From Alcaligenaceae bacterium (lineage in GTDB: Bacteria > Pseudomonadota > Gammaproteobacteria > Burkholderiales > Burkholderiaceae_B), in assembly GCA_012727555.1 (NCBI GenBank), contig JAAYGT010000063.1, positions 62,001 to 126,000 of the forward strand: a stretch of 64,000 nucleotides of DNA, in the 5' to 3' direction. Positions 8,813-18,715 of this stretch are shown one piece after another. The notes beneath the pieces were generated by a model. That model saw nothing but the letters and a program-made list of their open reading frames with translations. It was not told the origin of the DNA and ran no database searches. The position numbers were made by a program, and so were the translations under genes. The first letter of the stretch is position 1, and each line of letters opens with the position of its first letter.

Positions 8813-9457
8813 GGTGATTGACACCTGCTTGCTTGGTGGATCCGATTGCATGTCGTGGGTGATCAGGCGTCGTACGAGTGCAAAACTGCGACGATGTTCA
8901 GGACATGGCCCAAGCGCCGACAACCTTTCTATATGCAGGGCTGTTCCATAGCCTTTGTGCTGATCAAAGCCGTAGCCAGGATAGCGGGCGTGAAGCGCCA
9001 GACAGGCGGCATCGCGCGCTGTCTTGGCAAGGATCGAGGCAGCAGAGATGGCCGGCTCAAGTGCATCGCCACCCACGATGGCTGTGGCCGGGCATGTCAG
9101 CCCGCGTGGCACACGGTTGCCGTCGATCAGCGCATGATCAGGCGCCACGGATAAACCGGCCAGCGCACGTTGCATGGCCAGAAAGGTGGCCTGAAGAATG
9201 TTAAGGCAGTCGATTTCTGCCACACTGGCCTGGGCAACTGACCACGCCAGTGCATCACGCTGAATGAGCAGCGCCAATGCTTCACGACGACGTGCGGTCA
9301 GCTTCTTGGAATCGTTCAGCCCGCTGACAGGGCGCGCAGGATCGAGAATGACGGCTGCAGCAAACACCGGACCGGCCAATGGACCGCGCCCGGCTTCATC
9401 AACCCCCGCGAACCGGCAGGCACCATCAACCGGCTCAGGAAACAGTGTGCTTTGCAT
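8804..9457 (-). CDS. rnhB: Ribonuclease HII
   Basis: A 217-residue RNase HII that cuts at ribonucleotides in RNA-DNA hybrids. The signature [16 protein letters not shown] carries the first two acidic catalytic residues, with further motifs [16 protein letters not shown] and [15 protein letters not shown] 9457 gives the family N-terminus and overlaps the end of lpxB by 23 bases; a further upstream ATG at 9505 is less likely. The last residues (KQVSITPA and the stop) lie at or inside the left end of the HEARO element, so the native C-terminal tail has probably been replaced. The catalytic core is intact, so activity is expected. Confidence 0.93.
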   Translation of the reverse strand: MQSTLFPEPVDGACRFAGVDEAGRGPLAGPVFAAAVILDPARPVSGLNDSKKLTARRREALALLIQRDALAWSVAQASVAEIDCLNILQATFLAMQRALAGLSVAPDHALIDGNRVPRGLTCPATAIVGGDALEPAISAASILAKTARDAACLALHARYPGYGFDQHKGYGTALHIERLSALGPCPEHRRSFALVRRLITHDMQSDPPSKQVSITPA

Positions 9458-10652
9458 GTCGAATCTGGTCAAGAATGACCTGGGCTGCGAGTGTCGGGGT
9501 ATCACGGGAAAGATCGCGATGGATTGTCTGGAAACAACGCTCGACCCGGCCGCGGTGTTCCTGATCTGTCAGTGCATGCCAGGTACCTTCAGCCAGAGCC
9601 TGTGGTGTTGCGTCATCCTGAAGCAGTTCCGGCACGATGAAATCACGAGCCAGCACATTGGGTAAGCCAACCCAGGGTACGTAGGGGCGCGTTTGCCCTG
9701 ACTTCCAGGCCATGATTTTTTTCATCAGCGGTGAAAGCACATAAGAAATGACCATGGGCCGTTTGAACAAAGCGGCTTCAAGGGTTGCCGTACCACTTGC
9801 AACCAGCAAGGCATCACAGGCCTCCATGGCACGCCAGGCAGCCGGCCATTGCTTGCGGGTTTCATCGGCAGTCGGGATTCTGGAATCGTGCTGACCAATG
9901 ATCGAGCAATTGTTAATCGGGTACCGGAGCAGCAAAGCCTCGAATTCGCGTCGACGCTCATCGTTGACCATGGGTACGACCACTTGCAGATCAGGGTCTT
10001 GATCCTGCAGCAAACGCACTGCCTGTAAAAAACGTGGTGCCAGCAGGCGAATTTCAGAGGCACGGCTGCCTGGCAGCAAGGCCAGCACCCGAGCCTGCGG
10101 ATTCAGGCCGAGCAAGGCACGGGAAATGTGCTTTTGAGGTTTTTCCGGGATCAGTTCGGCCAAAGGGTGTCCCACGTAGGTAACCGGGATGCCTTCTTTC
10201 TCGTAGATTTCAACCTCGAAGGGAAAAAGCACCAGCATATGTGACACTGCTTCACGGATACGGTGGATGCGTTCATAGCGCCAGGCCCAGATTGAGGGGC
10301 CCACAAAATGGACGGTGGGTACACCGGTAGCGCGCAACTGATGTTCAAGTCGCAAATTGAAATCGGGTGCGTCGATACCCACAAAGACCGCAGGCGGGTT
10401 GGCGAGCCAACGACGCCGCACCGATGTGTAGGTATGAATCAGCCGGGGCAAGGATTTGAGTGCATCAACATAACCGAATACGGTCAGGGCGTGCATGGGA
10501 AACCAGGCATCGAAGCCTTGTTGATGCATGGCCGGGCCGCCTATACCCTGACATTGCACACCAGGCAATGAACTTTGCACGCCCTTGATGATCCGAGCGG
10601 CGAGCAGATCGCCGGAAGGCTCACCGGCCACCATGCCGATCTGCAGTGTCAT
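9435..10652 (-). CDS. lpxB: Lipid-A-disaccharide synthase
   Basis: A 405-residue glycosyltransferase (GT19) that joins lipid X to UDP-diacylglucosamine, forming the lipid A disaccharide at the inner membrane. The N-terminus [18 protein letters not shown] is the family signature, and [37 protein letters not shown] and [10 protein letters not shown] are further conserved blocks. Its ATG overlaps the lpxA stop (ATGA), indicating translational coupling. Length is slightly above the usual 380-390. Confidence 0.97.
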   Translation of the reverse strand: MTLQIGMVAGEPSGDLLAARIIKGVQSSLPGVQCQGIGGPAMHQQGFDAWFPMHALTVFGYVDALKSLPRLIHTYTSVRRRWLANPPAVFVGIDAPDFNLRLEHQLRATGVPTVHFVGPSIWAWRYERIHRIREAVSHMLVLFPFEVEIYEKEGIPVTYVGHPLAELIPEKPQKHISRALLGLNPQARVLALLPGSRASEIRLLAPRFLQAVRLLQDQDPDLQVVVPMVNDERRREFEALLLRYPINNCSIIGQHDSRIPTADETRKQWPAAWRAMEACDALLVASGTATLEAALFKRPMVISYVLSPLMKKIMAWKSGQTRPYVPWVGLPNVLARDFIVPELLQDDATPQALAEGTWHALTDQEHRGRVERCFQTIHRDLSRDTPTLAAQVILDQIRHAKHTVS

Positions 10653-11443
10653 GAGCGGACAATGCCGCGCGAGGAAGCCAGCAGAAAATCGATCAGGACC
10701 TGCAAGGGTTCAGTGACCTGCGGTTGCGCCTGCTGCAGCTCGCGCATTTTGCCCAGGGCTTCATCAATGCCCAGATTGCGGCGATACAGCAGCTTGTAGC
10801 TTTCCTTGAGTGCCGAAATGGCTTCGGGACTGAAGCCACGGCGACCCAGACCTTCGGAATTGATGCCAACCGGGCGGAAAGGATCGCCTGCACCAATAAG
10901 GTAAGGCGGGATGTCCTGGCGGATGGAGCTTGTACCGCCCACCATGGCATGCGCGCCAATACGCACAAACTGATGAACAGCAGAAAGCCCGCCCAGGACG
11001 GCCCAGTCACCGATGTGAATATGCCCGGCCAGTTGAACGGCATTGGCGATGACGGTGTGGCTGCCGATCTGGCAATCGTGTGCGATGTGCACATAGGCCA
11101 TGATCCAGTTGTCATGCCCGATTCGCGTTACGCCGACATCTTGTACGGTGCCTGTGTTGACCGTGACATATTCACGAAAAGTGTTGCCATTGCCGATTTC
11201 AAGCCGTGTGGGTTCATTACGATATTTTTTATCTTGGGGAACACCGCCGATCGAACAAAAACGGTAGAAGGTATTGTTGGCACCGATGGTGGTATGACCA
11301 TCGATCACGCAATGGGAACCAACCACCGTATTTTCACCAATGACCACGTGTTCGCCAATGATGCTGTAGGCATCAACCTGCACGGAGTCGGCAAGCCGGG
11401 CGCCAGGCGCAACAAGGGCGGTCGGGTGAATGAGTGCTGGCAT
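10649..11443 (-). CDS. lpxA: UDP-N-acetylglucosamine acyltransferase
   Basis: A 264-residue left-handed beta-helix acyltransferase catalysing the first step of lipid A synthesis, transfer of a 3-hydroxyacyl chain from ACP to UDP-GlcNAc. Hexapeptide repeats run from residue 3 (IHPTALVAPGARLADSVQVD) to about residue 190, with the catalytic-His region AYVHIAHDCQIGSHTVIANA, followed by a helical C-terminus. ATG 11443 gives the canonical MPALIHPTA start, two bases after the fabZ stop. Confidence 0.97.
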   Translation of the reverse strand: MPALIHPTALVAPGARLADSVQVDAYSIIGEHVVIGENTVVGSHCVIDGHTTIGANNTFYRFCSIGGVPQDKKYRNEPTRLEIGNGNTFREYVTVNTGTVQDVGVTRIGHDNWIMAYVHIAHDCQIGSHTVIANAVQLAGHIHIGDWAVLGGLSAVHQFVRIGAHAMVGGTSSIRQDIPPYLIGAGDPFRPVGINSEGLGRRGFSPEAISALKESYKLLYRRNLGIDEALGKMRELQQAQPQVTEPLQVLIDFLLASSRGIVRS

Positions 11444-11445
11444 GA

Positions 11446-11898
11446 TCAGTCTTCCAGAACACGGATTGCACACATGATTTTGGCTTCGGCTACAACCTGC
11501 CCGTCAACGGTGGCCTGCGCCGTATATTTGCAGATCGAGCGACTGATGCGGTCGGCGGTCACCTCGAGGCGGAGCTGGTCTCCGGGAACAACCGGTTTAC
11601 GGAAACGCGCACCATCGACACCCACCAGGTAATACGCTATTTTCTGGTCGGCCGGATTGACCGAGGTATCGTCTTCAAACGAAAAAAGAGCAGCAGCCTG
11701 TGCCAGCGCCTCAATGATCAGCACCCCTGGCATGACCGGATGATGCGGAAAGTGCCCAGTGAAAAATGGCTCGTTCATGGAGACATTCTTGATGGCAACA
11801 ATGCTTTTGCCGGGCACCATTTCAATCACGCGGTCGACCAGCAACATGGGGTAACGATGGGGAAGGCGCTCCATGATCTGGTTGATGTCGAGTTGCAT
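11446..11898 (-). CDS. fabZ: 3-hydroxyacyl-[acyl-carrier-protein] dehydratase FabZ
   Basis: A 150-residue hotdog-fold dehydratase of fatty-acid elongation, supplying acyl chains in the same operon as the lipid A acyltransferases that use 3-hydroxyacyl-ACP. The active-site motif [20 protein letters not shown] contains the catalytic His and Glu, preceded by [16 protein letters not shown] 11898 with an AGGAA ribosome site gives the family length; an in-frame ATG at 11940 would add an unconserved 14-residue leader. An 89-base spacer separates it from lpxD. Confidence 0.96.
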   Translation of the reverse strand: MQLDINQIMERLPHRYPMLLVDRVIEMVPGKSIVAIKNVSMNEPFFTGHFPHHPVMPGVLIIEALAQAAALFSFEDDTSVNPADQKIAYYLVGVDGARFRKPVVPGDQLRLEVTADRISRSICKYTAQATVDGQVVAEAKIMCAIRVLED

Positions 11899-11987
11899 TT
11901 TATGAATTCCTGGCTTGAATACGTTGAGTTTCCCTGACAATTTCCTTGAAAACCGGGCAGGGAAAAAAATGAGATTGAAAAGATGTT

Positions 11988-13097
11988 TCAGGCGGGATTG
12001 GCGGGGGATTCTCGTTCGAGAGAACGCAACCGGCGACGCAACTGGGCCAACTGGGGCAAGACGGCCGCATTACGTTGCCATTGCTGGTGATCTGTATACG
12101 GAAAAACCCCTGTGTAACGGCCGGGCTTGCCAATACTGGAGGTGACAGCGGTACCGCCTGATACGTGAACGTCATCGGCAAGTTCAAGATGACCCGACAA
12201 CATGGCTGCACCACCGATGGTGCATCGTTGGCCAATACGGGTTGAACCGGCAACACCCACGCATGCCGCCATGGCAGTGTGATCACCAATATGACAGTTG
12301 TGGCCGATCATGATCTGGTTGTCGAGTTTGACACCATGCCCGATGACGGTGTCCTCAAGTGCACCACGATCAATGGTTGTATTGGCACCAATTTCGACAT
12401 CGTTTCCGAGCACAACACCGGCAAGTTGAGCGATCTTGGCCCATGCACCATGCTGCATGGGATTTGGAGCAAAACCGAAACCATCGGCACCAAGCACACA
12501 ACCTGAATGCAAAATGCAACGATCACCGATACGAACACTGTGGTAAAGCGTGACGCCGGCATGCAACAGTGTATGGGCACCTATTGCCGAGTTGGCACCG
12601 ATCACACAGTGCGGCCCCAGACGGGTACCGGAACCGATATGGACGTTTTCTTCGATGACACACAAAGGACCGATACTGACACCACTGCCTATGACAGCAG
12701 ATTCATGGATGACTGCAGTAGGGTGTATGCCGGCAGGCAGATGATCAATGCGATGCTGGTCGAACCATTGTGCAAGCAACGCGTACATCAGGTAGGGTTG
12801 ACTGCATAAAACAGCGTGCCAGCACGGCGTAAACCCGCTTTCAAGCAATTGCTGATAAACCTTGGGAGCAACGATGACTGCGGCCGCAGAGGTTGTTTGA
12901 AGTTGTGCAGCAAGCTTGGGGTTCGACAAGAAACTGATTTCGGACGAACCCGCAGCCGACAAGGCGCCCAGGCCCCGTATTGAAGGCAATACGACACCCT
13001 CGGGCGAAACAATTTGCGTGTCGAGCCCAACAATGTTGGCCGTGGACAGCAGTTTGTCAAGAATGGGCGCCCGATCAGGCGCAAGCAACACCGGCAT
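11988..13097 (-). CDS. lpxD: UDP-3-O-(3-hydroxyacyl)glucosamine N-acyltransferase
   Basis: A 369-residue acyltransferase, third step of lipid A synthesis. An N-terminal uridine-binding domain ([21 protein letters not shown]) of about 105 residues leads into a long hexapeptide-repeat beta-helix ([20 protein letters not shown] onward) with the catalytic-His stretch [20 protein letters not shown]. The C-terminus is a coiled, Arg/Gln-rich helix ([20 protein letters not shown]). It sits six bases after skp, in the conserved skp-lpxD-fabZ-lpxA-lpxB order. Confidence 0.96.
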   Translation of the reverse strand: MPVLLAPDRAPILDKLLSTANIVGLDTQIVSPEGVVLPSIRGLGALSAAGSSEISFLSNPKLAAQLQTTSAAAVIVAPKVYQQLLESGFTPCWHAVLCSQPYLMYALLAQWFDQHRIDHLPAGIHPTAVIHESAVIGSGVSIGPLCVIEENVHIGSGTRLGPHCVIGANSAIGAHTLLHAGVTLYHSVRIGDRCILHSGCVLGADGFGFAPNPMQHGAWAKIAQLAGVVLGNDVEIGANTTIDRGALEDTVIGHGVKLDNQIMIGHNCHIGDHTAMAACVGVAGSTRIGQRCTIGGAAMLSGHLELADDVHVSGGTAVTSSIGKPGRYTGVFPYTDHQQWQRNAAVLPQLAQLRRRLRSLERESPANPA

Positions 13098-13103
13098 GGG
13101 AAA

Positions 13104-13658
13104 TCAGCCGCCCAGAGCCTTCATGACCTGATCGGTGATGTCGATGCGTGGGCTGACCGTGACGGCATCCTGGAGGATGAGATCATAGCCCTGGCTCTCG
13201 GCAATTTTCTTGATGGCGGCATCGGCTTTTTCAACGATGCTGGAAAATTCTTCGTTGCGACGACGGTTGAAATCTTCCTGGAATTCACGACGTTTGCGCT
13301 GAAGATCGGAATCGAGGTCAGCCAGCTGACGTTGGCGCTTCACGCGTTCGGTTTCAGACAAGACGGGAGCGTCTTTGTCGAATTTCTGGGCTTCGGTACG
13401 CAGACGGTTAGCCAGATTCTGGAGTTCCTGATCGCGTTTTTTGAATTCGGCTTCAATTTTGCTTTGTGCCGCTTTGGCAGGGCCGGAATCACGCAGGATG
13501 CGCTCGGTGCTCACGAAGCCGATTTTGGTAGCTTGTGCCTGAACAGGTGCCGCCACCAGTGTACTGGCTGCCAGCACAGAGGCCATGGCCAGGGCACGAT
13601 GCCCTCGACCGACGCCACGAGCCAGAGCGGTGAGTTTGTGTGCGATTTGAGACTTCAT
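13104..13658 (-). CDS. skp: Periplasmic chaperone OmpH/Skp
   Basis: A 184-residue OmpH-family chaperone holding unfolded outer-membrane proteins in the periplasm. A signal peptide of about 40 residues ends at AAPVQAQA. The mature protein opens with TKIGFVSTERILRDSGPAKA, then a long charged coiled-coil arm (KKRDQELQNLANRLRTEAQK, KRQRQLADLDSDLQRKRREF), and closes with a short beta segment, the jellyfish architecture of Skp. ATG 13658 is chosen because it starts the signal peptide; the frame extends 13 codons further upstream without a conserved sequence. It is next to bamA, its functional partner. Confidence 0.94.
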   Translation of the reverse strand: MKSQIAHKLTALARGVGRGHRALAMASVLAASTLVAAPVQAQATKIGFVSTERILRDSGPAKAAQSKIEAEFKKRDQELQNLANRLRTEAQKFDKDAPVLSETERVKRQRQLADLDSDLQRKRREFQEDFNRRRNEEFSSIVEKADAAIKKIAESQGYDLILQDAVTVSPRIDITDQVMKALGG

Positions 13659-13721
13659 GAAAAATCTACCTTGCGAATGAGCAGAGATAAAAAACACTAT
13701 TGTGCCATTAAACAGGCGTTA

Positions 13722-16061
13722 TCAGAACCCTGTTCCGATCTGGAACTGGAAGGCTTGTTTGTCGTCACCCTGTTTGGCATTGAGGGCGCGCCCGAAAGAA
13801 AGTTGCAACGGACCCAGCGGCGATTGCCAGGAGAGCCCGATACCTGCCGAGTATTTCCAGCCGCAGGGGTCAGCGGCATAGGCACCAATACCGCGTGCAC
13901 AACTGCCATCGGCGTTTGAGACCTGACCGGCATCCGTGAACAGGAACCAACGCAAGGTGCGGTCGCGGGAGGCGCCTGGGAACGGCAGATACAACTGAAT
14001 ACTGCCGGCAAACAACCTTGAGCCACCGAGATAATCGTTCGTGAGCGCATCGCGCGGACCGAGCGAAGCCCCCTCGTAGCCACGCACGGAGCCTATACCG
14101 CCACCATAGACGTTTTTGATGACGGGAAAGGTTTTATCGCCATAGGCCTTGCCCCAGTTGGCCAGGCCATTGAAGGCCAGTGTATAGGATCGGCCCAGCG
14201 GTACATAGGTTTGATGCTGCGCATTGAGCATGTAGTACTGCAGATCGACCGTTGACAGATCACCCGACAAACGTGTGTAGCTGCCACGGGTGGGCGCCAC
14301 TGCGCTGTCACGGGTATCTTTCGACCAGCCCATATTGAAGATGATGGAGTTGGTCGCTTCACCGTATTCGCGGACAAAATTCTGGTAGGCAAGCGGTGTG
14401 TAAAGCGGACTGAGTTTGCTCAGACGGTTGTGCTCGTAATTGAGGCCGGCAAAGATGCGGTCGTTTTCAGAGATGGGGACACCAAAATTCAAGCCGGCAC
14501 CCCACGCAGTGACTTCGTAGTCACCGAATGCATCGACGGTATCGTAAGGCGTGGTTCGACGATAGTAAAGCGATGTGGTTTTGCTGATACCGTCTTTGGT
14601 CCAGTAAGGATCCGTGTGCGAAATGACGGCAGCCCGGTTGGTTTTACTGGTATTGAGTTGCAACGAAAGCGAATTGCCACTGCCAAAGATGTTGTCCTGG
14701 CTGATGCCGGCCGAAAGAATGACTTTGTCGGTTGAACCATAACCCACGCCCAAATTGATGAGCCCGGTTGGTTTTTCTTTGACTTCCACATTGACATCGA
14801 TCTGGTCGGCCGAACCCGGAACCGGTGTGGTGTTTACATTGACATCGTTGAAATAGCCAAGACGGTCAATGCGGTTGCGTGACTCAGCGATGCTGTCTGC
14901 ATCGTACCAGGCAGCCTCTTGTTGGCGCATTTCACGGCGGATGACTTCATCGCGGGTACGTGTGTTGCCGCCAATTTCAATACGACGCACATAAACACGA
15001 CGGCCAGGGTCGACATAAAACGTGAGATCGGTTTCATGCGAGGCACGATCAAGAACCGGATTGGGATTCACGTTGGCGAAGGCGTAACCGAGCGTACCCA
15101 GGTAATCTGTGATGGCCTTGGCTGTTTCGTTGGTGGTGGCTGCGGAAAAAGGCTGCCCGTCTTTGACAGTGACAAGCGTCTGGATATTGTCGTTGAGACC
15201 CAGGAGATCGCCGGCCAGACGCACTTGCCGCACCGTGTAAGGCTTGCCTTCGTTGATGGTGATGGTGATGGTGATGTCGCGGCGATCTGGCGAAATGGCA
15301 ACCTGCGGAGGTTCGGCCGAGTATTCAAGGTAACCCCGGTCAAGGTACCAGGAACGGATGCGCTCCATGTCGCCTTCGAGTTTTTCGCGCGAGTACTTGT
15401 CTGTGCCGGTGTACCAGGTCATGATGCCGGACGTGGTCAGTTCCATTTCGTCGAGCAGTGTACCTTCGGAAAAAGCCTGGTTCCCGATAAAACGGATCTC
15501 TTTGATGCGAGCAAGATCGCCTTCGAAAATATCGAAACTGACGCCGACACGGTTGCGCGGCAACGGTGTGACAATAGGGTTGATTTCGACGCCGTACTTG
15601 CCCTTCGACAAATATTGCTGCTTCAGTTCAAATTCGGCACGTTCGAGCATGGCGCGATCAAACACCCGCCCTTCACCGAAACCGACCTGCGCCAGGGATT
15701 GCAGAATGGCTTTGGCATCGAATTCATGCATGCCGTTGAAACTGACCGACGCAATGGTTGGCCGTTCTTTTACATTCACCACGAGCACACCATTACGGGT
15801 ATCGATTTGAACGTCGCTGAAAAAACCGGTGGCATAGAGCCTTTGAATGGCTTCACTGGCTTGTTCTTCGGTGAAACGTTCACCGACCTTGACGGGAAGG
15901 TAAGTGAAAACGGCACCGGGATCAATACGCTGGATACCGTTGACCTGGATGTCTTTCACGACAAAGGGGGTGAACGCACTGGCAAGACCTGGGGCAAGCA
16001 AAGCGGCCAGCACGACAGGTGCAACACGCTTGGCAAAGGGAAGTTTCCGGGTGAAAGACAT
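13722..16061 (-). CDS. bamA: Outer membrane protein assembly factor BamA
   Basis: A 779-residue Omp85 protein, the core of the BAM complex that folds beta-barrels into the outer membrane. A signal peptide (MSFTRKLPFAKR to GLASA) is followed by FTPFVVKDIQVNGIQRIDPG, which opens the first of five POTRA domains (about residues 27-430). A 16-strand barrel then contains the conserved VRGYEGASLGPRD segment and ends in the C-terminal aromatic FQFQIGTGF. ATG 16061 is chosen at the signal peptide; the open frame runs 70 codons further upstream without function. It lies between rseP and skp, as is usual in proteobacteria. Confidence 0.97.
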   Translation of the reverse strand: MSFTRKLPFAKRVAPVVLAALLAPGLASAFTPFVVKDIQVNGIQRIDPGAVFTYLPVKVGERFTEEQASEAIQRLYATGFFSDVQIDTRNGVLVVNVKERPTIASVSFNGMHEFDAKAILQSLAQVGFGEGRVFDRAMLERAEFELKQQYLSKGKYGVEINPIVTPLPRNRVGVSFDIFEGDLARIKEIRFIGNQAFSEGTLLDEMELTTSGIMTWYTGTDKYSREKLEGDMERIRSWYLDRGYLEYSAEPPQVAISPDRRDITITITINEGKPYTVRQVRLAGDLLGLNDNIQTLVTVKDGQPFSAATTNETAKAITDYLGTLGYAFANVNPNPVLDRASHETDLTFYVDPGRRVYVRRIEIGGNTRTRDEVIRREMRQQEAAWYDADSIAESRNRIDRLGYFNDVNVNTTPVPGSADQIDVNVEVKEKPTGLINLGVGYGSTDKVILSAGISQDNIFGSGNSLSLQLNTSKTNRAAVISHTDPYWTKDGISKTTSLYYRRTTPYDTVDAFGDYEVTAWGAGLNFGVPISENDRIFAGLNYEHNRLSKLSPLYTPLAYQNFVREYGEATNSIIFNMGWSKDTRDSAVAPTRGSYTRLSGDLSTVDLQYYMLNAQHQTYVPLGRSYTLAFNGLANWGKAYGDKTFPVIKNVYGGGIGSVRGYEGASLGPRDALTNDYLGGSRLFAGSIQLYLPFPGASRDRTLRWFLFTDAGQVSNADGSCARGIGAYAADPCGWKYSAGIGLSWQSPLGPLQLSFGRALNAKQGDDKQAFQFQIGTGF

Positions 16062-16116
16062 CCTGGGAGATCCTTGGGGCGATTTGAATGGTGAAGGATT
16101 GTAAGCCACAACGCCA

Positions 16117-17451
16117 CTAACTGAAAAGGCGGGTGAAGTCGTTGAAAAACGCAAGACCCATGAGTGCGGCGAGCAGACCGATTCCGATGCGCTGGCCCTG
16201 CGCCATGATTCGTTCTGAAACCGGTTTGCCACGCACGGCTTCGATGGCGTAGTACATGAGATGACCGCCATCGAGCATGGGAATGGGCAGCAGGTTCAAA
16301 ACACCGATGCTCACGCTGATCAAGGCCATGAAAGCGATGTACGAGGCAAGACCGATCCGTGCTGTTTGCCCGGCGTAATCGGCGATGGTGACCGGGCCAC
16401 TGACGTTACGCAGGGAAATATCGCCCGTCACCATGCGGCCCATCATTTTCAGGGAAAGCCATACGGTATCAAAGGTACGTTCAGTTGCCAGAATAAAGCT
16501 GTCAATGGGCCCGTGACGCACGGTGGTCATGGGCAGATTTGCACCGAGCATGACACCGATACGGCCTATCACGATGCCGTCAGGGCCTTTTTCCGCAGTT
16601 GGCACAACCGGGAAAGTGAGGTTTTTACCGCCACGATCAACGGTGATGGCAACCGGTTGGCCAGGATGCTTCTGGATTTCACCGACCATGCTGGATGCAG
16701 TCGGGGTATCGAGGGCACCCACGCGCATAACCGTATCACCCACCTGCAACCCGGCCTGCTCACCCGGGGAGCGCGGATTCACGCCAGTGATGGTGGGTAG
16801 GGGCATTGCGAGCACAATACCCGCCTGGGCCAAGGGGTCGGCAGCATCGGGTTCGATGGGGACGGGGCGAAGATTCAGGCTGCGCTCACGGAGAACGCCT
16901 GAAGGTGTTTCCAGTTCGAGCGTAACCGTACCACCCGATGTCAGGTGATCGAGCAACTGCCAGCGAACGCCATTCCATGACTGCACTGGCGTATTGTTCA
17001 CTTGAGTGATGCGGTCACCTGCCTGGACACCCGCCTGAAATGCGGGCGTGTCGGGTTTGGGTGCAGCAACAATAGCAAGGGGTTCCTGCTGACCGGCAAG
17101 ATTCAAAAACGCATAAAGCAGCACGGCAAGCAAAAGATTGGCAACCGGACCTGCCGCCACGATGGCGCTACGTTGCGCAAGGGTTTTCGAACTGAAAGCC
17201 TGTGCGATCTGGACTGCGTTGGCGCCGGGTTCAGGTTCATCGAGCATTTTGACATAGCCGCCCAGCGGAATAGCCGACAGAGCCCACTCGGTTCCGTTTT
17301 TGTCAGTGCGCCGTAAAAGAATTTTTCCGAACCCGACCGAAAAACGCAGCACCCGCACACCGCAGCGCCGGGCAACCCAATAGTGGCCCAACTCGTGAAA
17401 GGTCACGAGAACGCCCAGTGCGATAACGAAAGCCAGAAGGGTGAAGAGCAT
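16117..17451 (-). CDS. rseP: Regulator of sigma-E protease RseP (site-2 metalloprotease)
   Basis: A 444-residue intramembrane zinc metalloprotease that cuts anti-sigma factors within the membrane as part of envelope stress signalling. The first transmembrane helix carries VTFHELGHYWVARRCGV, with the HExxH zinc site. Two PDZ domains follow at about residues 115-290 (VQAGDRITQVNNTPVQSWNG; GEQAGLQVGDTVMRVG). The C-terminal membrane segment holds NLLPIPMLDGGHLMYY, supplying the third zinc ligand. Four transmembrane segments are expected. It is placed next to bamA, whose clients trigger the pathway. Confidence 0.96.
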   Translation of the reverse strand: MLFTLLAFVIALGVLVTFHELGHYWVARRCGVRVLRFSVGFGKILLRRTDKNGTEWALSAIPLGGYVKMLDEPEPGANAVQIAQAFSSKTLAQRSAIVAAGPVANLLLAVLLYAFLNLAGQQEPLAIVAAPKPDTPAFQAGVQAGDRITQVNNTPVQSWNGVRWQLLDHLTSGGTVTLELETPSGVLRERSLNLRPVPIEPDAADPLAQAGIVLAMPLPTITGVNPRSPGEQAGLQVGDTVMRVGALDTPTASSMVGEIQKHPGQPVAITVDRGGKNLTFPVVPTAEKGPDGIVIGRIGVMLGANLPMTTVRHGPIDSFILATERTFDTVWLSLKMMGRMVTGDISLRNVSGPVTIADYAGQTARIGLASYIAFMALISVSIGVLNLLPIPMLDGGHLMYYAIEAVRGKPVSERIMAQGQRIGIGLLAALMGLAFFNDFTRLFS

Positions 17452-17512
17452 GAATTCTGTTTATCGGAGTGAAGATACGCAGGACGCCACGCCCGAGGCA
17501 GTACCGTTCGGA

Positions 17513-18715
17513 TCAGGCGACCGAACGGCACCAAGAGGCTGAGAGATCACGGATACGGGCATCGAGGTCGAGTATGGCATCGAGAGAATCGGGCAAGCCG
17601 TGCTGGGGCACACAAGCGTGACCCAGAGCACGGGAAATGATTCCAGGAATGTCAGTATAGCCAATCTGACGCTGCAAAAATTGCTCTACGGCGACTTCAT
17701 TGGCTGCATTCAAGGCAATACAGGCAGCCTGCCCTGCTTCAAGCGCCTGATAGGCCAGCGCCAGGCAAGGAAAGCGTTCAAGATCGGGCGGGTGAAAGTC
17801 GAGACGGCCCAGAGTTGCCAGCTCAAGCAGGCCGACGCCGCTTTCGATACGATCGGGAAAGCCCAGACCGTAGGCAATGGGTGTTCGCATATCGGGTTGA
17901 CCCAATTGTGCCAGCACAGAACCATCGGTGTATTCGACCATGGAATGAACAACGCTTTGGGGGTGCACAACGACATGGATGCGGTCAGGTGGCATTGCGA
18001 ACAACCAATGCGCCTCAATGACTTCCAGACCCTTGTTGAGCATGGTGGCCGAATCAACCGAAATTTTGCGCCCCATGCTCCAGTTCGGATGTGCACACGC
18101 CTGTTCAGGCGTGACGTGCGCCAGTTGCTCGATGGGCGTGGCGCGAAACGGCCCCCCGGACGCTGTAAGAAGAAGGCGCTTCACCCCCGGTGCAGGGAAA
18201 TCAGGTGCTGTCGCACGATCGGACCCGGGCAAACACTGGAAGATGGCATTGTGCTCACTGTCGATTGGCAAGAGTTCGGCCCCATTGTCACGAACCATCT
18301 GCATGAACAGGGAGCCGGCCGCTACAAGGGCTTCCTTGTTGGCGAGCAAAATGCGTTTACCTGCTTTGGCGGCAGCCAGGGCAGAAGGCAAACCGGCAGC
18401 GCCCACGATCGCGGCCATCACGGTGGTCACTGCGCTCTCTGATGCTGTGTCACACAGTGCCTGGGAACCAACCCGTATTTCGGGGCAAGGAACACTGGAT
18501 GGCCATGCCTGGCGAAAAGCCTGCCGGGCGGTGTCGGTGGGCACGACGACAACGGCTGGTGCATGCCGGATTGCCTGGGTGACCAGCGTATCGATGCGAC
18601 TGTAGGCCGACAGGGCATGCACTTTGAAACGTTCCGGGTTCTGCTCAACGACATTCAGCGTACTTTGACCGATCGATCCGGTGGACCCGAGAATGCAAAG
18701 GGACTGGGTTTTCAC
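17513..18715 (-). CDS. dxr: 1-deoxy-D-xylulose 5-phosphate reductoisomerase
   Basis: A 400-residue NADPH-dependent enzyme forming methylerythritol phosphate, the committed step of the non-mevalonate isoprenoid pathway. The N-terminal Rossmann fold starts [20 protein letters not shown]. The metal/substrate region includes [27 protein letters not shown] and [20 protein letters not shown], and the C-terminal helical domain includes [12 protein letters not shown]. Its ATG overlaps the cdsA stop by four bases (ATGA). It supplies precursors to UppS in the same operon. Confidence 0.97.
   Translation of the reverse strand: MKTQSLCILGSTGSIGQSTLNVVEQNPERFKVHALSAYSRIDTLVTQAIRHAPAVVVVPTDTARQAFRQAWPSSVPCPEIRVGSQALCDTASESAVTTVMAAIVGAAGLPSALAAAKAGKRILLANKEALVAAGSLFMQMVRDNGAELLPIDSEHNAIFQCLPGSDRATAPDFPAPGVKRLLLTASGGPFRATPIEQLAHVTPEQACAHPNWSMGRKISVDSATMLNKGLEVIEAHWLFAMPPDRIHVVVHPQSVVHSMVEYTDGSVLAQLGQPDMRTPIAYGLGFPDRIESGVGLLELATLGRLDFHPPDLERFPCLALAYQALEAGQAACIALNAANEVAVEQFLQRQIGYTDIPGIISRALGHACVPQHGLPDSLDAILDLDARIRDLSASWCRSVA

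Larger units (their letters stand above)
8012..8822 (-). mobile_element. HEARO-class IS200/IS605-type element carrying omega-RNA and deleted iscB, no transposase
   Basis: An insertion of about 0.8 kb between rnhB and the RNA methyltransferase gene. Both ends carry the same hairpin in direct orientation (CGGCCT..AGGCCG, 8798-8811 and 8031-8044), embedded in a shared minus-strand context CCCGGCCT-AAGGCCGAGG. Subterminal hairpins rather than terminal inverted repeats are typical of IS200/IS605 elements. No tnpA is present, so it is non-autonomous. Reading on the minus strand, the right end stops directly before ATGA, which matches the ATGA/GTGA target preference I recall for HEARO elements; here that ATGA is the methyltransferase start. 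The left boundary, inside the 3' end of rnhB, is uncertain by about 10 bases. Confidence 0.82.

Noticed and set aside
14919-16094. Open frame of about 391 codons antisense to bamA
   Set aside because: bamA is fully conserved on the other strand; the antisense product has low-complexity shadow composition and no ribosome site.
16062-16271. 70-codon upstream extension of bamA
   Set aside because: It reads through the rseP-bamA gap and the rseP end; ATG 16061 begins a clear signal peptide.
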